DNA of 64,000 nucleotides from Cyanophora paradoxa (Eukaryota; Glaucocystophyceae; Cyanophorales; Cyanophoraceae): positions 50,998 through 114,997 of the forward strand of contig QPMI01000201.1 of NCBI GenBank assembly GCA_004431415.1, given 5' to 3'. The position numbers and the translations under genes were made by a program. The notes under the pieces are model-generated. The model saw only the letters and a program-made list of their open reading frames with translations, was not told where the DNA came from and made no database searches. Every line of letters begins with the position of its first letter. The first letter of the stretch is position 1. Shown in pieces: positions 1 through 10,708 of this stretch.

Positions 1-343
1 TGCAGCGCCCCCTCGATCTCTTCTAGCTTGAATCGCTGCTTCGCATTTTCCGCTACAACGCGCTCCACGTCCGCCAGCGTCCAGCCCCGCAGGCTCTTGT
101 GCGCCAGCACGTCCTCCACCCTAGCGAAGCCATCCGTCCGCATCGCCACGCCTGGGCCGTGCGACGATCATGGAACGCGCCTGCGTGATTGGCTCTTACT
201 CCTGCACCTTCCTTGTCGGCGGCGTGCCGCAGGAGCCACGAGAGCTTCTTACTCAGGCTCACCAGCGGGTCCTCGTCGCGCGCGCCACCGCGGCCGCCAC
301 CGCGGCCGCCACCTCGACCACCGCGGTCTCCGCGACCCGACAT
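1..343 (-). CDS. TRPT1: tRNA 2'-phosphotransferase (Tpt1/KptA family), N-terminal part; runs off the left edge
   Basis: Transfers the 2'-phosphate left on a ligated tRNA splice junction to NAD+, the last step of tRNA splicing. Two exons are visible: 343-208 and 151-1, joined in phase 1 across a 56-nt GT-AG intron (207-152). After a Gly/Arg-rich start (residues 1-22) the spliced protein reads SLSKKLSWLLRHAADKEG, the family signature with the catalytic Arg of LRH. It continues with VAMRTDGFARVEDVL and a VVAENAKQRFKLEEI segment, matching the winged-helix N-terminal lobe. The C-terminal NAD-binding lobe lies outside the window. Divergent from the kinesin gene. Splicing across the intron restores family homology exactly, so the identification is firm; the choice of the first Met is less so. 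Confidence 0.85.
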
Positions 344-623
344 TCACGCCGCTGGAACTGCGGAACTCCGGGCCGCGTCGGACTTGCGATGGGCAGCTAT
401 GAGCGACACACCCAGACGCGGATATCGATGGGCCCGAAGAATCTTGCGGGCCACCTGCGGCTGGCTGCTGGTGCTCAGTCCGCGGCCGCGGCTCAGATCG
501 ATTGCGGATGAAGTTGGGGGGGATACGCGAATCAACAAACGGTTCAGCGTGAACCCAGCTGCTGAGCTTCCGACAGCATCGCCGCGTGCACGGGCGGCAG
601 CCGAAGGCGAGGGAGCGCCGGAA
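344..623. promoter_or_regulatory. intergenic region between divergent tRNA phosphotransferase and kinesin genes
   Basis: About 280 bases separate the two proposed starts. It must hold both promoters and 5' leaders. No TATA box stands out. The real kinesin start could be further upstream, because its frame stays open to about 189. Confidence 0.4.
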
Positions 624-3600
624 ATGGATCGCGTGGATGAGACCCCCGCGCGGTCGAGAGTGCTAGAACCCGCTAGCGCCTCCCGCGGGGCCGGGACGCT
701 CAGCCGCTCGATGACCTTCTCGGCATCGACAATTAGAGCGCATCATCAGCCGCTCGAGCCGCCAACGCCTTCTGGCGCGTCGCGGAGGCTAGATTTGGAT
801 GCAGTGCAGGGGCTCGCTCCAGCCGCGACGGGGCCTTCGGCCAAGAGGCAGAAGGCTGAAGAGCCCGTACGCGGCGCCGTCATCATTCGGGGCAACATGG
901 AAAAGTACAGTGCGCAGCATGCAGGGGCCGCTCGACGCGCCTCACGGCGCGCGCCGATCATTCTCCCGGCGCGCAGACGCCATCGGGCAGCCGTGCGTCA
1001 GGATCCAAATCTCGCAGGACGGGACGAAGCTCGTGTGGACGGACGGGTCGGAGAAGAGCGAGCAGCACTTCGAGCTGGGCAGCAGCAAGGCCTACCCGGC
1101 GTGTAGCACACACGAGGAGGTCTTCGAGGGGACGGTCCGCGAGGTCGTCGACAAGTTCGTGCGGGAGGGCTCCAACGCGGCCCTCTGCGCGGTGCGGCCC
1201 GCACCGCGCGCCCCGCCCCGCCCACGCGCTGAGGCCGGGGGCGGGCCGGGGGCGGTGCAGTACGGGCAGACGGGCTCGGGCAAGACGTTCATGATGAGGG
1301 GCGCCGGCGGGGCGGCGGACGGGCGCGGCGGCCTCGTGCACCTGGCCATCCGGCACCTCTTTGCGGCGGCGGCGCGCCCCGGGCGCGAGGTCAGGGTCTC
1401 GAGCTTCCAGGTCGACCAGGACGGGGTCGGGGACCTGCTGCAGCCCGGGGGCCCGCAGCTGAGGCTCTTCGACCACGCCGAGCGGGGTACCGTCGTACGG
1501 GACCTGCGGAGCGAGCCCGTGGCGAGCGCGGAGGCGGCGGTCGCGGTCTTCGAGCGGAGCTGGGAGGGCCGCGCGGTGGCGAGCACGGGCGCTAACGACA
1601 AGAGCTCGCGCTCGCACGCCTTCTTCCGCGTGGAGCTGACGGACCTGCTGCTGGGGACGCGGACGCTGGACCTGGTGGACCTGGCCGGCTCGGAGAACGC
1701 GAAGGTGACGGAGGGCCTGTCGCCGCGCTCCCGCAAGAAGCGCCTCGACGAGGGCGCCGCAATCAACGAGTCCCTCTGCGCCCTCCGCCGCCTCGTCCTC
1801 CAGCTCAAGCAGGCCCGCCGCCCCCGCTCCGCCCCGCCCCGTGCCGCCGGCACCTCTCGCCTGACGGCCCGGCGGGCGGCGGGGCGGCAGGGCGAGTCGG
1901 GGACCTTCCGGGAGCAGGCGCTGACGCGGCTGCTGAAGGGCGCCCTGACGAGCAACTCGGCGACCTGCGTCCTCGCCTGCGTCAAGCCCGAGCCCGAGGC
2001 CGCACCCGAGACCAAGAACACGATCAGCGTGCGCGGCGATCCGCTCCGCGCTGCGCCGCGGATCCGCCCCGATGTGACGGCCGCGGCAGTTCCTGCGGGA
2101 CGTGACGAGCCTGCGGGTGGCGGCGCGGGGCGCCGCTGCCCCCTCTGGCGCCACCTCCGCGCAGCTCGAGACCCTCCGCGTCCGCCCCGCACCGCCCGGC
2201 CCCCCGCCCGCCGAAGACCTCCCCCGGGGCGCCGTACTCACGACCGGCGGCCGCGGGCGCAGGTGGCGCTGGGCGAGGCGGAGGCCGGGGCGGAGGCGGC
2301 GCGCGCCGAGCGGGACGCGGCGCTGCGGGAGGCGCAGGAGGCGGCCAGGCTCGAGGCGGCGCTGCGGGCCGAGCTCGAGGCGGCCCGGCGCGAGGCGGCG
2401 GCGCGCGAGGAGGCGCTCCGGGGCGAGCTCGCCGCCGCCGAGGCCCGCGAGGCCTCCGCCCACCGCGCCGTCTCCGTGCGCCACGCCGCCCCGCCCCGCC
2501 GCACCACTCGAGCGTGGGCCGACGCGGCGGCGCGGGGGCAGCTGGCGCGGCGGGAGGCGGAGCACGCGCGGGCCGAGGCGGAGCAGGCGGCGACGAGCGC
2601 CGGGGAGATCGCCGCGAAGCTCGCCCGCGCCACCGCCGACCTCGCGGCGCGCCCCCGCCCCGGCCCCGCCGCCCGCCTCCGGCCGTCCCGCTGATGCGAG
2701 CGAGGGCAGGCGGCGGAGGAGAGGGCGGCGGGGGCCGCCGCGGAGCGGGAGGAGGCGCTCGCCGAGGCCGGGCGCCTGCGGGCCGCCCTCGAGGCGCGCC
2801 CGCCCCCTCCGCCCTCGACGCCGGCCGCGGGGCCGAGCCGTGCACGCAGGAGGCGGAGGCGGCGGCGGGCCGGGCGGCCGCGGAGCGGGCCTCGGCGGAG
2901 GAGCGGGCGCGCGCAGCCGAGGAGCGGGCCCGCATCGCCGAGGAGGCGGCGGCTCGGGCGGTGCGACCCCGCCCGCGCAGCGCTCCCTGCTGCTCTCGCC
3001 TTAGTCGGCGCGGCAGGGAGCGGAGGCGCGGGAGGCATCGCAGAGGGCGGCGCGCGCTGCTGAGGGCCTGCGGGACAAGCTCGCGGTGCGCGCTGACCTC
3101 CGCCGGGCCCCGCGGCTGCCGGCGGCGGGCGAGGCGGGGCGGCGGGCGCAGCGCATGGAGGAGCGGGCGCTGGCGGCGGAGGTGGAGGCCGCGGAGGCGC
3201 GCGAGGCCGCCGCCGAGGCCGCCGCCGCCCTCCAGGCCCGCCTCGACGTGCGCCCCGCCCGCTCCCGCGCCCCGCTACCCGCCCGCCGACCCTCGCTTCG
3301 GTCGAACAGGCCGCCGAGGCGGCGGCAGAGGCGGCGCGCGCGGAGGCCCTCGGCCGGGCGGAGGAACTGCGCGCCGAGCAGCAGGCGCGGCGGGCGGCAG
3401 AGGCGGCAGCCGAGGCGGTGCGCGCGCAGGGACAAGGCCGGTCGGAAGAAGCGCGCGCGGCGCAGCGGGCGCGGGAGGCTGCGGAAGCGGCGGTCGAGGC
3501 GGCGCGGGCGGAGGCATCTGGCCGGGCGGAGCAGCTGCGCTGCGAGCAGCGGGCGCGGGAGGAGGCGGAGGCGGCGGCGAGGAGGGCAGCCGACTCTGCG

Positions 3601-5749
3601 AGGGCGGCGGCGGAGGCGTCGGTGGCGATGTCCGAGCGCCTCAAAGCCGCGGAAGCGGAGTCCAGCGAAGTGCGTCGGCCCTTTGCAGGCCCCGCGCCCC
3701 GCCGTCGCGCTCTGAGAGAGGGGCCGGCAGCTGCGGGGCCAGCTCGACGCGCGCAATGCAGAGGCCGCCGCGCTCCGCTCCCGTGCCGAGGCGGCCGAGG
3801 CGAGCAGGGCGGAGCTGGAGGCGAAGCTGGAGTCTGCGGAGGCGCAGCTCGAGCGCAGCCGCGCCAGCCTCGCCAACCGCACCCGTAGCGCCGTGCGCTC
3901 GCCTGCCCCGTGCGTCTGCTGCCGCCGAATTCCGCCGACGCCGCCGTCAAACAGGCGGAGGCGAACGCGGAGCTGGGGGCGGCGCGGGAGGCGGCCGCGG
4001 GGCGGGAGCGCGAGCTGGAGGCCCGGCTCGAGGCGGCAAAGGAGGAGCGGGCGACCCTCACCGCGGCCCTGAACGCTGCCCGAGAGGTGCGCATGCGCGT
4101 CCCGCCGGCGCCTTGGCGGGGCCGGCGGGAGCGAGCGGGGGCGGGGCGCAGGAGGCGGGACGGGGGCGGGAGGAGCTGGAGCGGGCGCAGCGGCAGCTGG
4201 AGCGGGCACGGGCGGAGAGCCACGAGGCCTCGCTGGCGCACCGCCGCGAGATGGACTCCCTGCGCGCCGAGCGCGACGCCATCAAGACGACCCTCGAGGC
4301 GCCCCCGCCCCGCCCCGCCCCGCCCCGCTTGCTTCGCCTCGCTCGTCCGACGGAGGCTGACTGAGCGGGGGCGAACGGCAGCTGACGAAGCGGCAGCTCG
4401 AGAACGCGAACCAGCAGCGCGAGCTGCAGACCAATCCCGCGGCGGCCGCCGCCGTTGCCGGCACCCCGAGCCGCCGGCCGGCGGCCTCTGCTGCGGGCGT
4501 CCCGGCCTCCCCCGCCCTCTTCCGCTCGCCGGCCCTGCCGCAGCCGCGGCCGGCCGCGACCCCTGCGGCAGCCGCGGCGGCGCCTGAGACGGTTTCGCCG
4601 GCGCAGCCGGACCCGCTCAATGACTCGCCGGCCGCCGACCCGCCCGCGCAGTCGGGCTACGAGGCGGCCGCCGAGCCGAGCGCGCCGGGCGCAGAGCAGG
4701 GCGCTGAGGAGTCGTCGGAGCGCTCGAGCGGGGGCAGCGCGGCGAGCGGCGAGGGGGCCCGCTCGCGCCGCCGCCGCCGCGAGGGGGCGGACGGGAACCT
4801 CGGGGATGCGCCCGGCGAGGAGAAGCCCGCCAAGCGGCGCGGGGGCGGCGGAAGGCGGCGGGGCCGGCGGAGGAGGAGGCGGAGCTGCGGGCGCTAAAGG
4901 AGGCGAACAGCGTCGTGCACTTCCGTCTCGAGCGGGAGCCGGACGTCAAGGCCAGCGAGGAGATGTACTTCGCCCTCGCCCTCGAGCGCGGGCCCTTCCT
5001 CGCCGGCCCGCAGCCTCCGCAGCCGCCGGCGCCGGCGCGGGAGGGGCGGCGCACGCGGAGCGCGGGGCGGGCCGGCGCGCTGGGGATCAGGGCGGAAGGC
5101 GGGGAGACGGTGCCGCTGCGCGGGGCAGAGGACCCCGTGCCGCGGGACCCCTACCAGGCACTCCTCCACGCCCTCTGGAAGGAAATCACTTCCGTGCGCC
5201 GGCCCCCGCCCCCCCCCCCCCCCCCGTCCCCTCGTGCGAGCCCGCGGGGCGGGACAGAACTCGCCGCACTGGTGGGCGATCTACATGCGGGAGGACATGT
5301 GGAACGTCTACGTGCTGGCGTGCCCCGAGACGGGCGCCGCCATCGCGAGCTTCGAGGCGCTCGCGGAGTACATGCGCGGCAGGGGCGACGCGGGGCTCGC
5401 CCCCGACCGGCCCCTCGTCCTCCGCTTCCGCTTCCGCCCCGACGACAAGGACCTCCAGGAGCGCGCCAGGACCGGCGCCTACGGCAAGCCGCGCCCGCAG
5501 CCGAAGGACCCTGAGAAGGCCCAGAAGCCGAAGACCAAGATCGGGCGCTCGCGGGACGAGAACAGCGACCCGAGCCCCGCGCAGGCGCGCCCTGACCCCG
5601 CCCCGCCCTCCTCGACGGGCGCTGACCGCGAGGCTCGCCCCGGCCGGCAGGCGGCCAGCGCCGGCACCGGCGCCGAGAAGGCGCCGAAGCAGGGCCCCGG
5701 AGCCACCCTCGAGGCCCCGCTCCGCTCGCCCCTTGCCGTCCGCCGCTGA
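624..5749 (+). CDS. kinesin motor protein with long alanine/glutamate-rich coiled-coil tail
   Basis: Microtubule motor with an N-terminal kinesin domain. Spliced exons give the P-loop YGQTGSGKTF (codons from 1261), switch I NDKSSRSH (about 1597-1620), switch II DLVDLAGSEN (about 1669) and the helix-4/5 segment GAAINESLCALRRL. Clear introns lie at 910-976, 1192-1260, 1813-1890 (GC-AG), 2029-2089 and 2180-2262, and many more cut the tail. From about 2260 to 4450 the exons encode an Ala/Glu/Arg heptad-like coiled coil. The C-terminal part (about 4880-5749) is globular or basic, with NSPHWWAIYMREDMWNVYVL beginning after the intron that contains a 17-C run. Stop TGA at 5747-5749. I chose the ATG at 624 because it opens the frame that splices into the motor; an upstream start is possible. 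The C-terminal part could be a separate gene, but no start/stop boundary is evident. Kinesin subfamily not determined. Confidence 0.82.
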
Positions 5750-6128
5750 TCGACCGGAGCGGCCCCGCTGCCGGCTAGGACATCTTTTTCGCGTGATAGG
5801 ATCACTTGTTGGGCCCCCCTCTCTCTCGGCCTGCCTTGCTCGGGCCTCCTGTTCTTTGGTTGTAAATGTTTCATCAAGAATCTGCTTGAGCACATAAGCT
5901 GGTGGGGCCGCTGGATCTAGAGGCCTCTACACGAATTGAAACTACACGGAATCTGGCGCCAGCCACAAGGCCGGTGTAAAGTTGGTGCTGGCCCGCGACC
6001 CACGCGGGGCCGCGGGGCCGACGGAAAGAACGCCTCGCGCGGGCGGAAAGTAAAGTAAAAACGGGGGCGCCGTACGCGTGCGGGCTGGGGCCCGCTGGGC
6101 CGGCGGGGCGGGGCGTCGCGCCGGGGCC
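5750..6128. other. convergent intergenic region
   Basis: Lies between the kinesin stop (+) and the aspartokinase stop (-), so it holds two 3' ends. Moderate GC, with no coding signal or repeat seen. Confidence 0.5.
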
Positions 6129-8430
6129 TCACTTCTCGACGATGCGGGCCTTGGTCTCGCGGACGCCGTAGAAGGCGGCGTGGATGGCGGTGAGGGTCCT
6201 CTCCGCGTCGGCGTCGTCGACGCAGAAGGAGATGTTCACCTTCGAGGCGCCCTGCGACATCAGCTGGCAGTCCACGTGGATCGCCTCCAGCGTGTCGAAC
6301 ACCTGCCCCCGCCCCCGGCCGCCTCGGCCCCGCTCCTCTCCGACCACCGCCCGGGGCCGGGGGGGCGCACCTTGCGGAGGATGGCGGACGAGTGCTCGAC
6401 GTTGCCCACCAGCGAGATGATCGCCTTGCCAGAGTGCACGCTCACCGTCGCGAACTGCGCCGCGCCGAGTCGGCGGGCGCGCGGGGGGAGGGACGCCCGG
6501 CGGCGCGGCGCGCCTTGCTCATGGCCGGCTCGATCTGCTGGACGTGCGCGGCGGCGGTCTTCTGGTCCAGCGTGCACGAGACCGAGATTTCCGAGGTGGC
6601 GACGACGTCCTGCGCGGGCGGCCGCCGCACACTCGGATCGCGGCGGGGGGAGAGGGCGGAGGGGACGGCGCTCGCGCACGACGGAGATCTCGAGGTTGCG
6701 GAAGACGTCGAAGACCTGGGCGAGGAAGCCGCTGGCGCCGAGCATGCGCGTGCTCACGACGTCCACGATCGTCACGTTGCGCTTCATCGTCATCGCCGTG
6801 ATCACGGGCCGGTCCTTCGGCGCGCGGTCCCGCACGATGCTCGTGCCCGGGTGCATCGGATCGTACGAGTTCTGCCGCCGACATCACTCGCGCCGCTGCG
6901 GGGCGGGGCGGGGCGGGGCGCGGGTCGGGGCGGGGCGCGGCGGACCTTGACTTTGACGGGGATGTTGGCGCGCATGGCGGGGATGATGGAGAGGGGGTGG
7001 AGGACGTTGGCGCCGAAGTGGGCCATCTCGGCGGCCTCCTCGAAGGAGACGCAGTCGACGGGGAGAGCGTCGCCCACGATGCGCGGGTCCGTCGTCATGA
7101 TCCCGTCCACGTCCTTCCACACCTGGATCTCCTTCATGTGCAGCGCCACGCCGATCACCGACGCCGTCAGGTCCGAGCCACCGCGCCCCAGCGTCGTGAT
7201 GTTCCCGTCCCGGTCCTTCCCGATGAAGCCGGTCACAACGGGCAGCCGCAGGTCGCCGTCCAGCTCGCGCGAGTACGTCATCCGCGACCGGATCAGGTCG
7301 TACGTCTCCGTGTCGACCTCCGCCTGCCCCGCAAGCTCAGCGGGCGCGGCGGCGGCGGGCGGTGGCGTGGGCGGGCGGGACGGACGTTCATGAAGTTGGA
7401 GTCGGTGAGCATGCCGAGATCGAATGCGTCGATGAAGCGCGCCGGGATGCCGCACTTGTCGTTCAGGAAGCGCGCGAAGATGCGCACCGACATCCGCTCG
7501 CCGAACGAGACCAGGTAGTCCCTGCGAGCGAGCGCCCGCGCTCGACCAAGCGAAAGAGAGGGAAAAGAAAGCTGAGCGGAAGATAGGCGCACTTGGTCTT
7601 GGGCGAGAGCTCGCGAATGAGGGAGATGCCGGTGAGGAGGGCCTCGAGCTCGGAGAGGAGCGGGTCAACGTCCTCGGTGCTGATGCCGAGGTCGTGGCAG
7701 GCCTTGTAATGCGAGTCGCGGATGTTCTCGGTGTTGACGGTGCCCTGACGCGCGTGGGCGGGCGATTCGATCCAGATCAGATCCAGGTGCGAGCGCGTGC
7801 AGAGATGGGAGCGGCGGGGGGCAGGGACGGACCTTGAGCGCGTTGTCGCCCGCTGCGAGCAGCTGGTTCGTGGTTTTGCCCATAGCCGAGAGGACCACAA
7901 CCGGGTGCATATCCAGCTGGGTCTTCACCACCTCGACGACGTGCTTGATGCGGTCAGCGTTCATCACCGACGATCCTCCGAACTTCATCACGACGTCCAG
8001 CTTCGGGACGTGGCCGTTGTCTGCGGCATATGCCCTTTCGGTCAAACCGCAGCGCTCCCGACTTGCGCGATTTCTCGCGCGAGGAGAGATTACCCTTCGG
8101 CCGAACGGAGTTCGAGACCTTGCTGTTGCCTTCAGCCTCGCAGCGGATCACGGCAGCCGAACGCTGGGAGCGGGCAAGGTGCGTAGCAGTCGCCGCGCGG
8201 CGGAGCGACCGATTCGCGTCGCTCTGGGGCCGTCCGACCATGGTACGGGCCGTCTTGAGGCCCACGAACGCGGGCATCTGGGCCCGGTGACGAGGAGCGG
8301 CTGACGCGGACGCAGAGCCGGCAAGGCGGGCCGCGGGGCGCTCCGAAAGCGCCACCGTGGCGGAGACAGCCTCCAGACCCGCATACGGGCGCTGAGCGAC
8401 GGGAAGGCTCGTGCTGAACGCGGCCGCCAT
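6129..8430 (-). CDS. plastid aspartate kinase (monofunctional, with C-terminal ACT regulatory region)
   Basis: Phosphorylates L-aspartate, the entry step to Lys, Thr, Met and Ile. Exon 1 (8430-8094) encodes a transit-peptide-like leader (MAAAFSTSLPVAQRPYAG, rich in Ser/Ala/Arg, Phe at residue 5). A 73-nt intron (8093-8021) joins it in phase 1 to LDVVMKFGGSSVMNADRI, the aspartokinase signature. Later exons carry GERMSVRIFARFLN, VVTGFIGKDRDGNITTLGRG with GSDLTAS, the DVDGIMTTDPR segment and ANVLHPLSIIPAM. They end with ACT-type segments (RPVITAMTMKRNVTIVDVVS; FATVSVHSGKAIISLVGN) and a tail to TGA at 6131-6129. About nine exons. There is no homoserine dehydrogenase domain, so this is the monofunctional type, in which ACT domains normally mediate feedback by lysine. 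Splits head to head with the cupin gene only 68 bp away. Confidence 0.9.
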
Positions 8431-8498
8431 CCTTTGTTTCGAACTGCCCTGTACCCGGGAGGGTTGCCAACTAGGCCCAACTTGTCCTTGTCGCTCCT
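8431..8498. promoter_or_regulatory. 68-bp bidirectional promoter region between aspartokinase and cupin genes
   Basis: Only 68 bases separate the two translation starts, so promoter and both leaders overlap unless transcription starts inside exons. No TATA box is seen. Confidence 0.45.
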
Positions 8499-9302
8499 AT
8501 GTTCGCAGCGGCAGTCGCAGCGCCGTCGCAGATCCGCTCGGTATGCTAACAAGCTAGCTCTTCGAGCGCAACTGATGCCCGTCTGACCGTCTCGTCGCAG
8601 TCGTCGTTTGCAGGCACGAGCGTCGCCGTCCGCGCCAGCAAGAAGTCCAGCAAGAAGTTCGAAGTCACTATGAGCGCGGCCCCGTTCTCCAAGGTCACTC
8701 TGCCGTTTTGATGTCGGCCGCCGAACTCGAGAACGTCGGCTGGCGCGCTGATGCAACGCGAGCGTAGAAGAAGCCGAGCGACGCGGAGATCGCCCAGTTC
8801 AAGAGCTACCCGGTGCGCGCCTTATCCCCGAAGCTTTTCGCCGTCCTCATGCGTCGGCCGGCGCAGACCTGGGGCTGCGGCGTCTCCAAGTTCGACTGGA
8901 GCTACTCGGACCGCGAGACGTGCTACGTCCTCGAGGGCGATGTGACTGTCACCGACGACAAGGTGCCTCGCTCCAGGACCTGCTCTCGTTTATGCCTAGC
9001 TCTGCGCGCGAACCGCTGGCGGAGCGGCTCACTCGTGCGCCGCCTCGCACCTCGCATTCGCAGACGGGTCAGAGCATCCACGTCGAGGCCGGTATCCTTG
9101 CGCGAGGTCATGCGCGCCCGCGAGAGGCGCCGGCGCTGACCGCGGCCCGCGCGCAGGCGACCTGGCGACCTTCGAGGCGGGCCTCTCCTGCGTTTGGGAC
9201 GTCAAGAAGCCCATCAAGAAGCACTACAAGGTCACTCAGAAGCCCGCGCCGGCCCCGGCGACCGGCCCGGCCCCGTCTGACGCCCTCCCGCAGTTCGGCT
9301 GA
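8499..9302 (+). CDS. plastid-targeted cupin-fold protein (DUF861/EutQ-like cupin)
   Basis: Exons 8499-8540, 8601-8693, 8768-8812, 8867-8962, 9064-9091 and 9157-9302 splice cleanly (mostly phase 0; the last join is phase 1). The leader MFAAAVAAPSQIRSSSFAG looks like a plastid transit peptide with Phe at position 2. The mature part begins near KKFEVTMSAAP and contains the small cupin core: TWGCGVSKFDWSYS, then ETCYVLEGDVTVTDD, HVEAGDLATFEAGLSCVWDV and KKPIKKHY. This is the pattern of the one-domain cupins related to EutQ. Ligand or reaction is unknown; in this group metal-binding His residues are often reduced, and I see only one near HVEAGD. The protein ends in an Ala/Pro tail at TGA 9300-9302. 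Confidence 0.8.
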
Positions 9303-9634
9303 TCGCCCAGGCGAGATCGCGGCACGTGTTTTTGTCGTACGAGATGTTATGCGGTAAATTTTTAAGCGATACGTTTATAGTAAGAACAGCGGCGGGTCAT
9401 CGTGGTGAAAGTAGGACGGGCGGGAGCTCCGCAGCGCCGGCGCAGGGAGCCCGCCTGGGGCGGGGTGGCGTCACCGCGGGAAGGCCCGTCCCCTCCGGAG
9501 GGGCAGCCGCCCGGGCGCGCACCGGGGCGGGAGAGCGCTCAGGACATCTCCCCCGCCCCACGGCACGCTGCAGCGGCGCCAGTCACCAGCGCCGCGGCGC
9601 CGGCCGCGGCGCCGGCCGCGCCGCGCGGAAAGGG
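9303..9634. other. convergent intergenic region
   Basis: Lies between the cupin stop and the proposed end of the leucine-rich-repeat gene. A short AT-rich stretch (9330-9400) is followed by GC-rich sequence that may still belong to the last exon or 3' leader of the minus-strand gene. Nothing else recognised. Confidence 0.35.
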
Positions 9635-10522
9635 TCACCTTCGTATGCAGGGGCAGCAGGGGAAGCAGCCCCTGCGCGCGGAGCTCGTCCCGGCGCGAGA
9701 GGGGCCCGGGGGAGGCCCGGGGGCGCACAGTGCCGCGCTGGCGCCGCCGGCGCGCTTCCCGCTGGGCGCGGGTCTCGAGCGGAGGTGGGCGAGGGCGTGG
9801 TCCGGGGAGCGGGCGTCGAGGGGGAGGGCGGAGAGGGGGTTCCCCTCCAGCGTCAGAACGTCCACGCCCCCGAGCGCGAGCTCCACCGGCAGCGCCTCCA
9901 GCTGGTTCCCCGAGAGGCTAAGCGCCCTCAGCGCGGGGGCGCGGCCCAGCCTGCCGGTCGTCGTCAGCGCATGAGAGGCCGGCCGTCGCGGCAGGCGACC
10001 ACGCGGAAGCGGAGATGACGCACGCAGCGGGCACAGAGCTGAGGAGGTTGTTGCTGAGGTCGAGTACGCGGAGCGTGGGGAGCTGGGCGACCTCGGGCGA
10101 GACGTCCCGGACCGAATTCCCTTTCAGATAGAGCTCCTCCAGCGACACGAGCCTGGAGACCTCCTGCGCGTCCGCGTCGGGCCCGGGGCGCGGCCGGACG
10201 CCAACTGACGAACCGGCGGGATGCTCTCAATCGCGTTCTGCGAAAGGTCCAGCCGTCTGCAAAGCTGATAAGCTTTCTGGAGAAGGCGTGCTATGACGCG
10301 TACGGCGCCGCGTTGCGCGTCGTACCTTATGCGAGAGTAGCCTATCTTCCTCAGTTCGTCGTCGGGCCAGGAGCCAAGCCCGTGTCGATGCCACTCAATG
10401 TCGACGAAGATACCATCATAATCCTTCGCAGTGTGCATTTCCGCCCAGCCTGGCAGGAGCCCGCCGGCCGGAGTAACTGCCGCCCTGCCTGCGTTGTCCC
10501 TCGTCCGTCCCCCCTGTTCCAC
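9635..10522 (-). CDS. leucine-rich-repeat protein
   Basis: Minus-strand exons carry successive LRR units. RRLDLSQNAIESIPP follows an intron spliced into DDELRKIGYSRIR. LEELYLKGNSVRDVSPEV comes next, then LRVLDLSNNLLSSVP, and after a further intron LRALSLSGNQLEALP and VDVLTLEGNPLSALPLDA. These fit the LxxLxLxxNxLxxLP consensus of plant/bacterial SDS22- or Ras-group LRRs. The 5' part (MEQGGRTRDNAGRAA onward) precedes GLLPGWAEMHTAKDYDGIF and is less certain. The C-terminal end is only approximate, since the last stop (9635) follows a Pro/Ala-rich stretch that may be partly intron. No signal peptide or kinase domain is seen, so it is probably cytosolic; partner unknown. Confidence 0.65.
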
Positions 10523-10708
10523 ACTTGCAGCTCTCGCGTGTCTGATACTCTCTACCGGCTTCGATTAGGGCGCAAGTGCTGTTGTAGCAGCGCGAGTCGT
10601 TTCTACCCCCCTCGCGCCAGCTGAGCGGCTTCCAAATAGTTCGATCGTCCTCCGCCTACGCAACAGGGTTGTCGTTCTCGACAAAGCAGGGCGAGCCTAT
10701 TAACATGA
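10523..10708. promoter_or_regulatory. divergent promoter region, LRR gene / nucleoside hydrolase gene
   Basis: About 186 bases between the two proposed starts, less GC-rich than its flanks. No obvious motif. Confidence 0.35.

Noticed and set aside
2238-4241. Long minus-strand open frame of 667 codons opposite the kinesin tail
   Set aside because: Low-complexity Arg/Ala/Pro shadow of the GC-rich coiled-coil exons; no domain and no introns, while the plus strand splices into a coherent kinesin.
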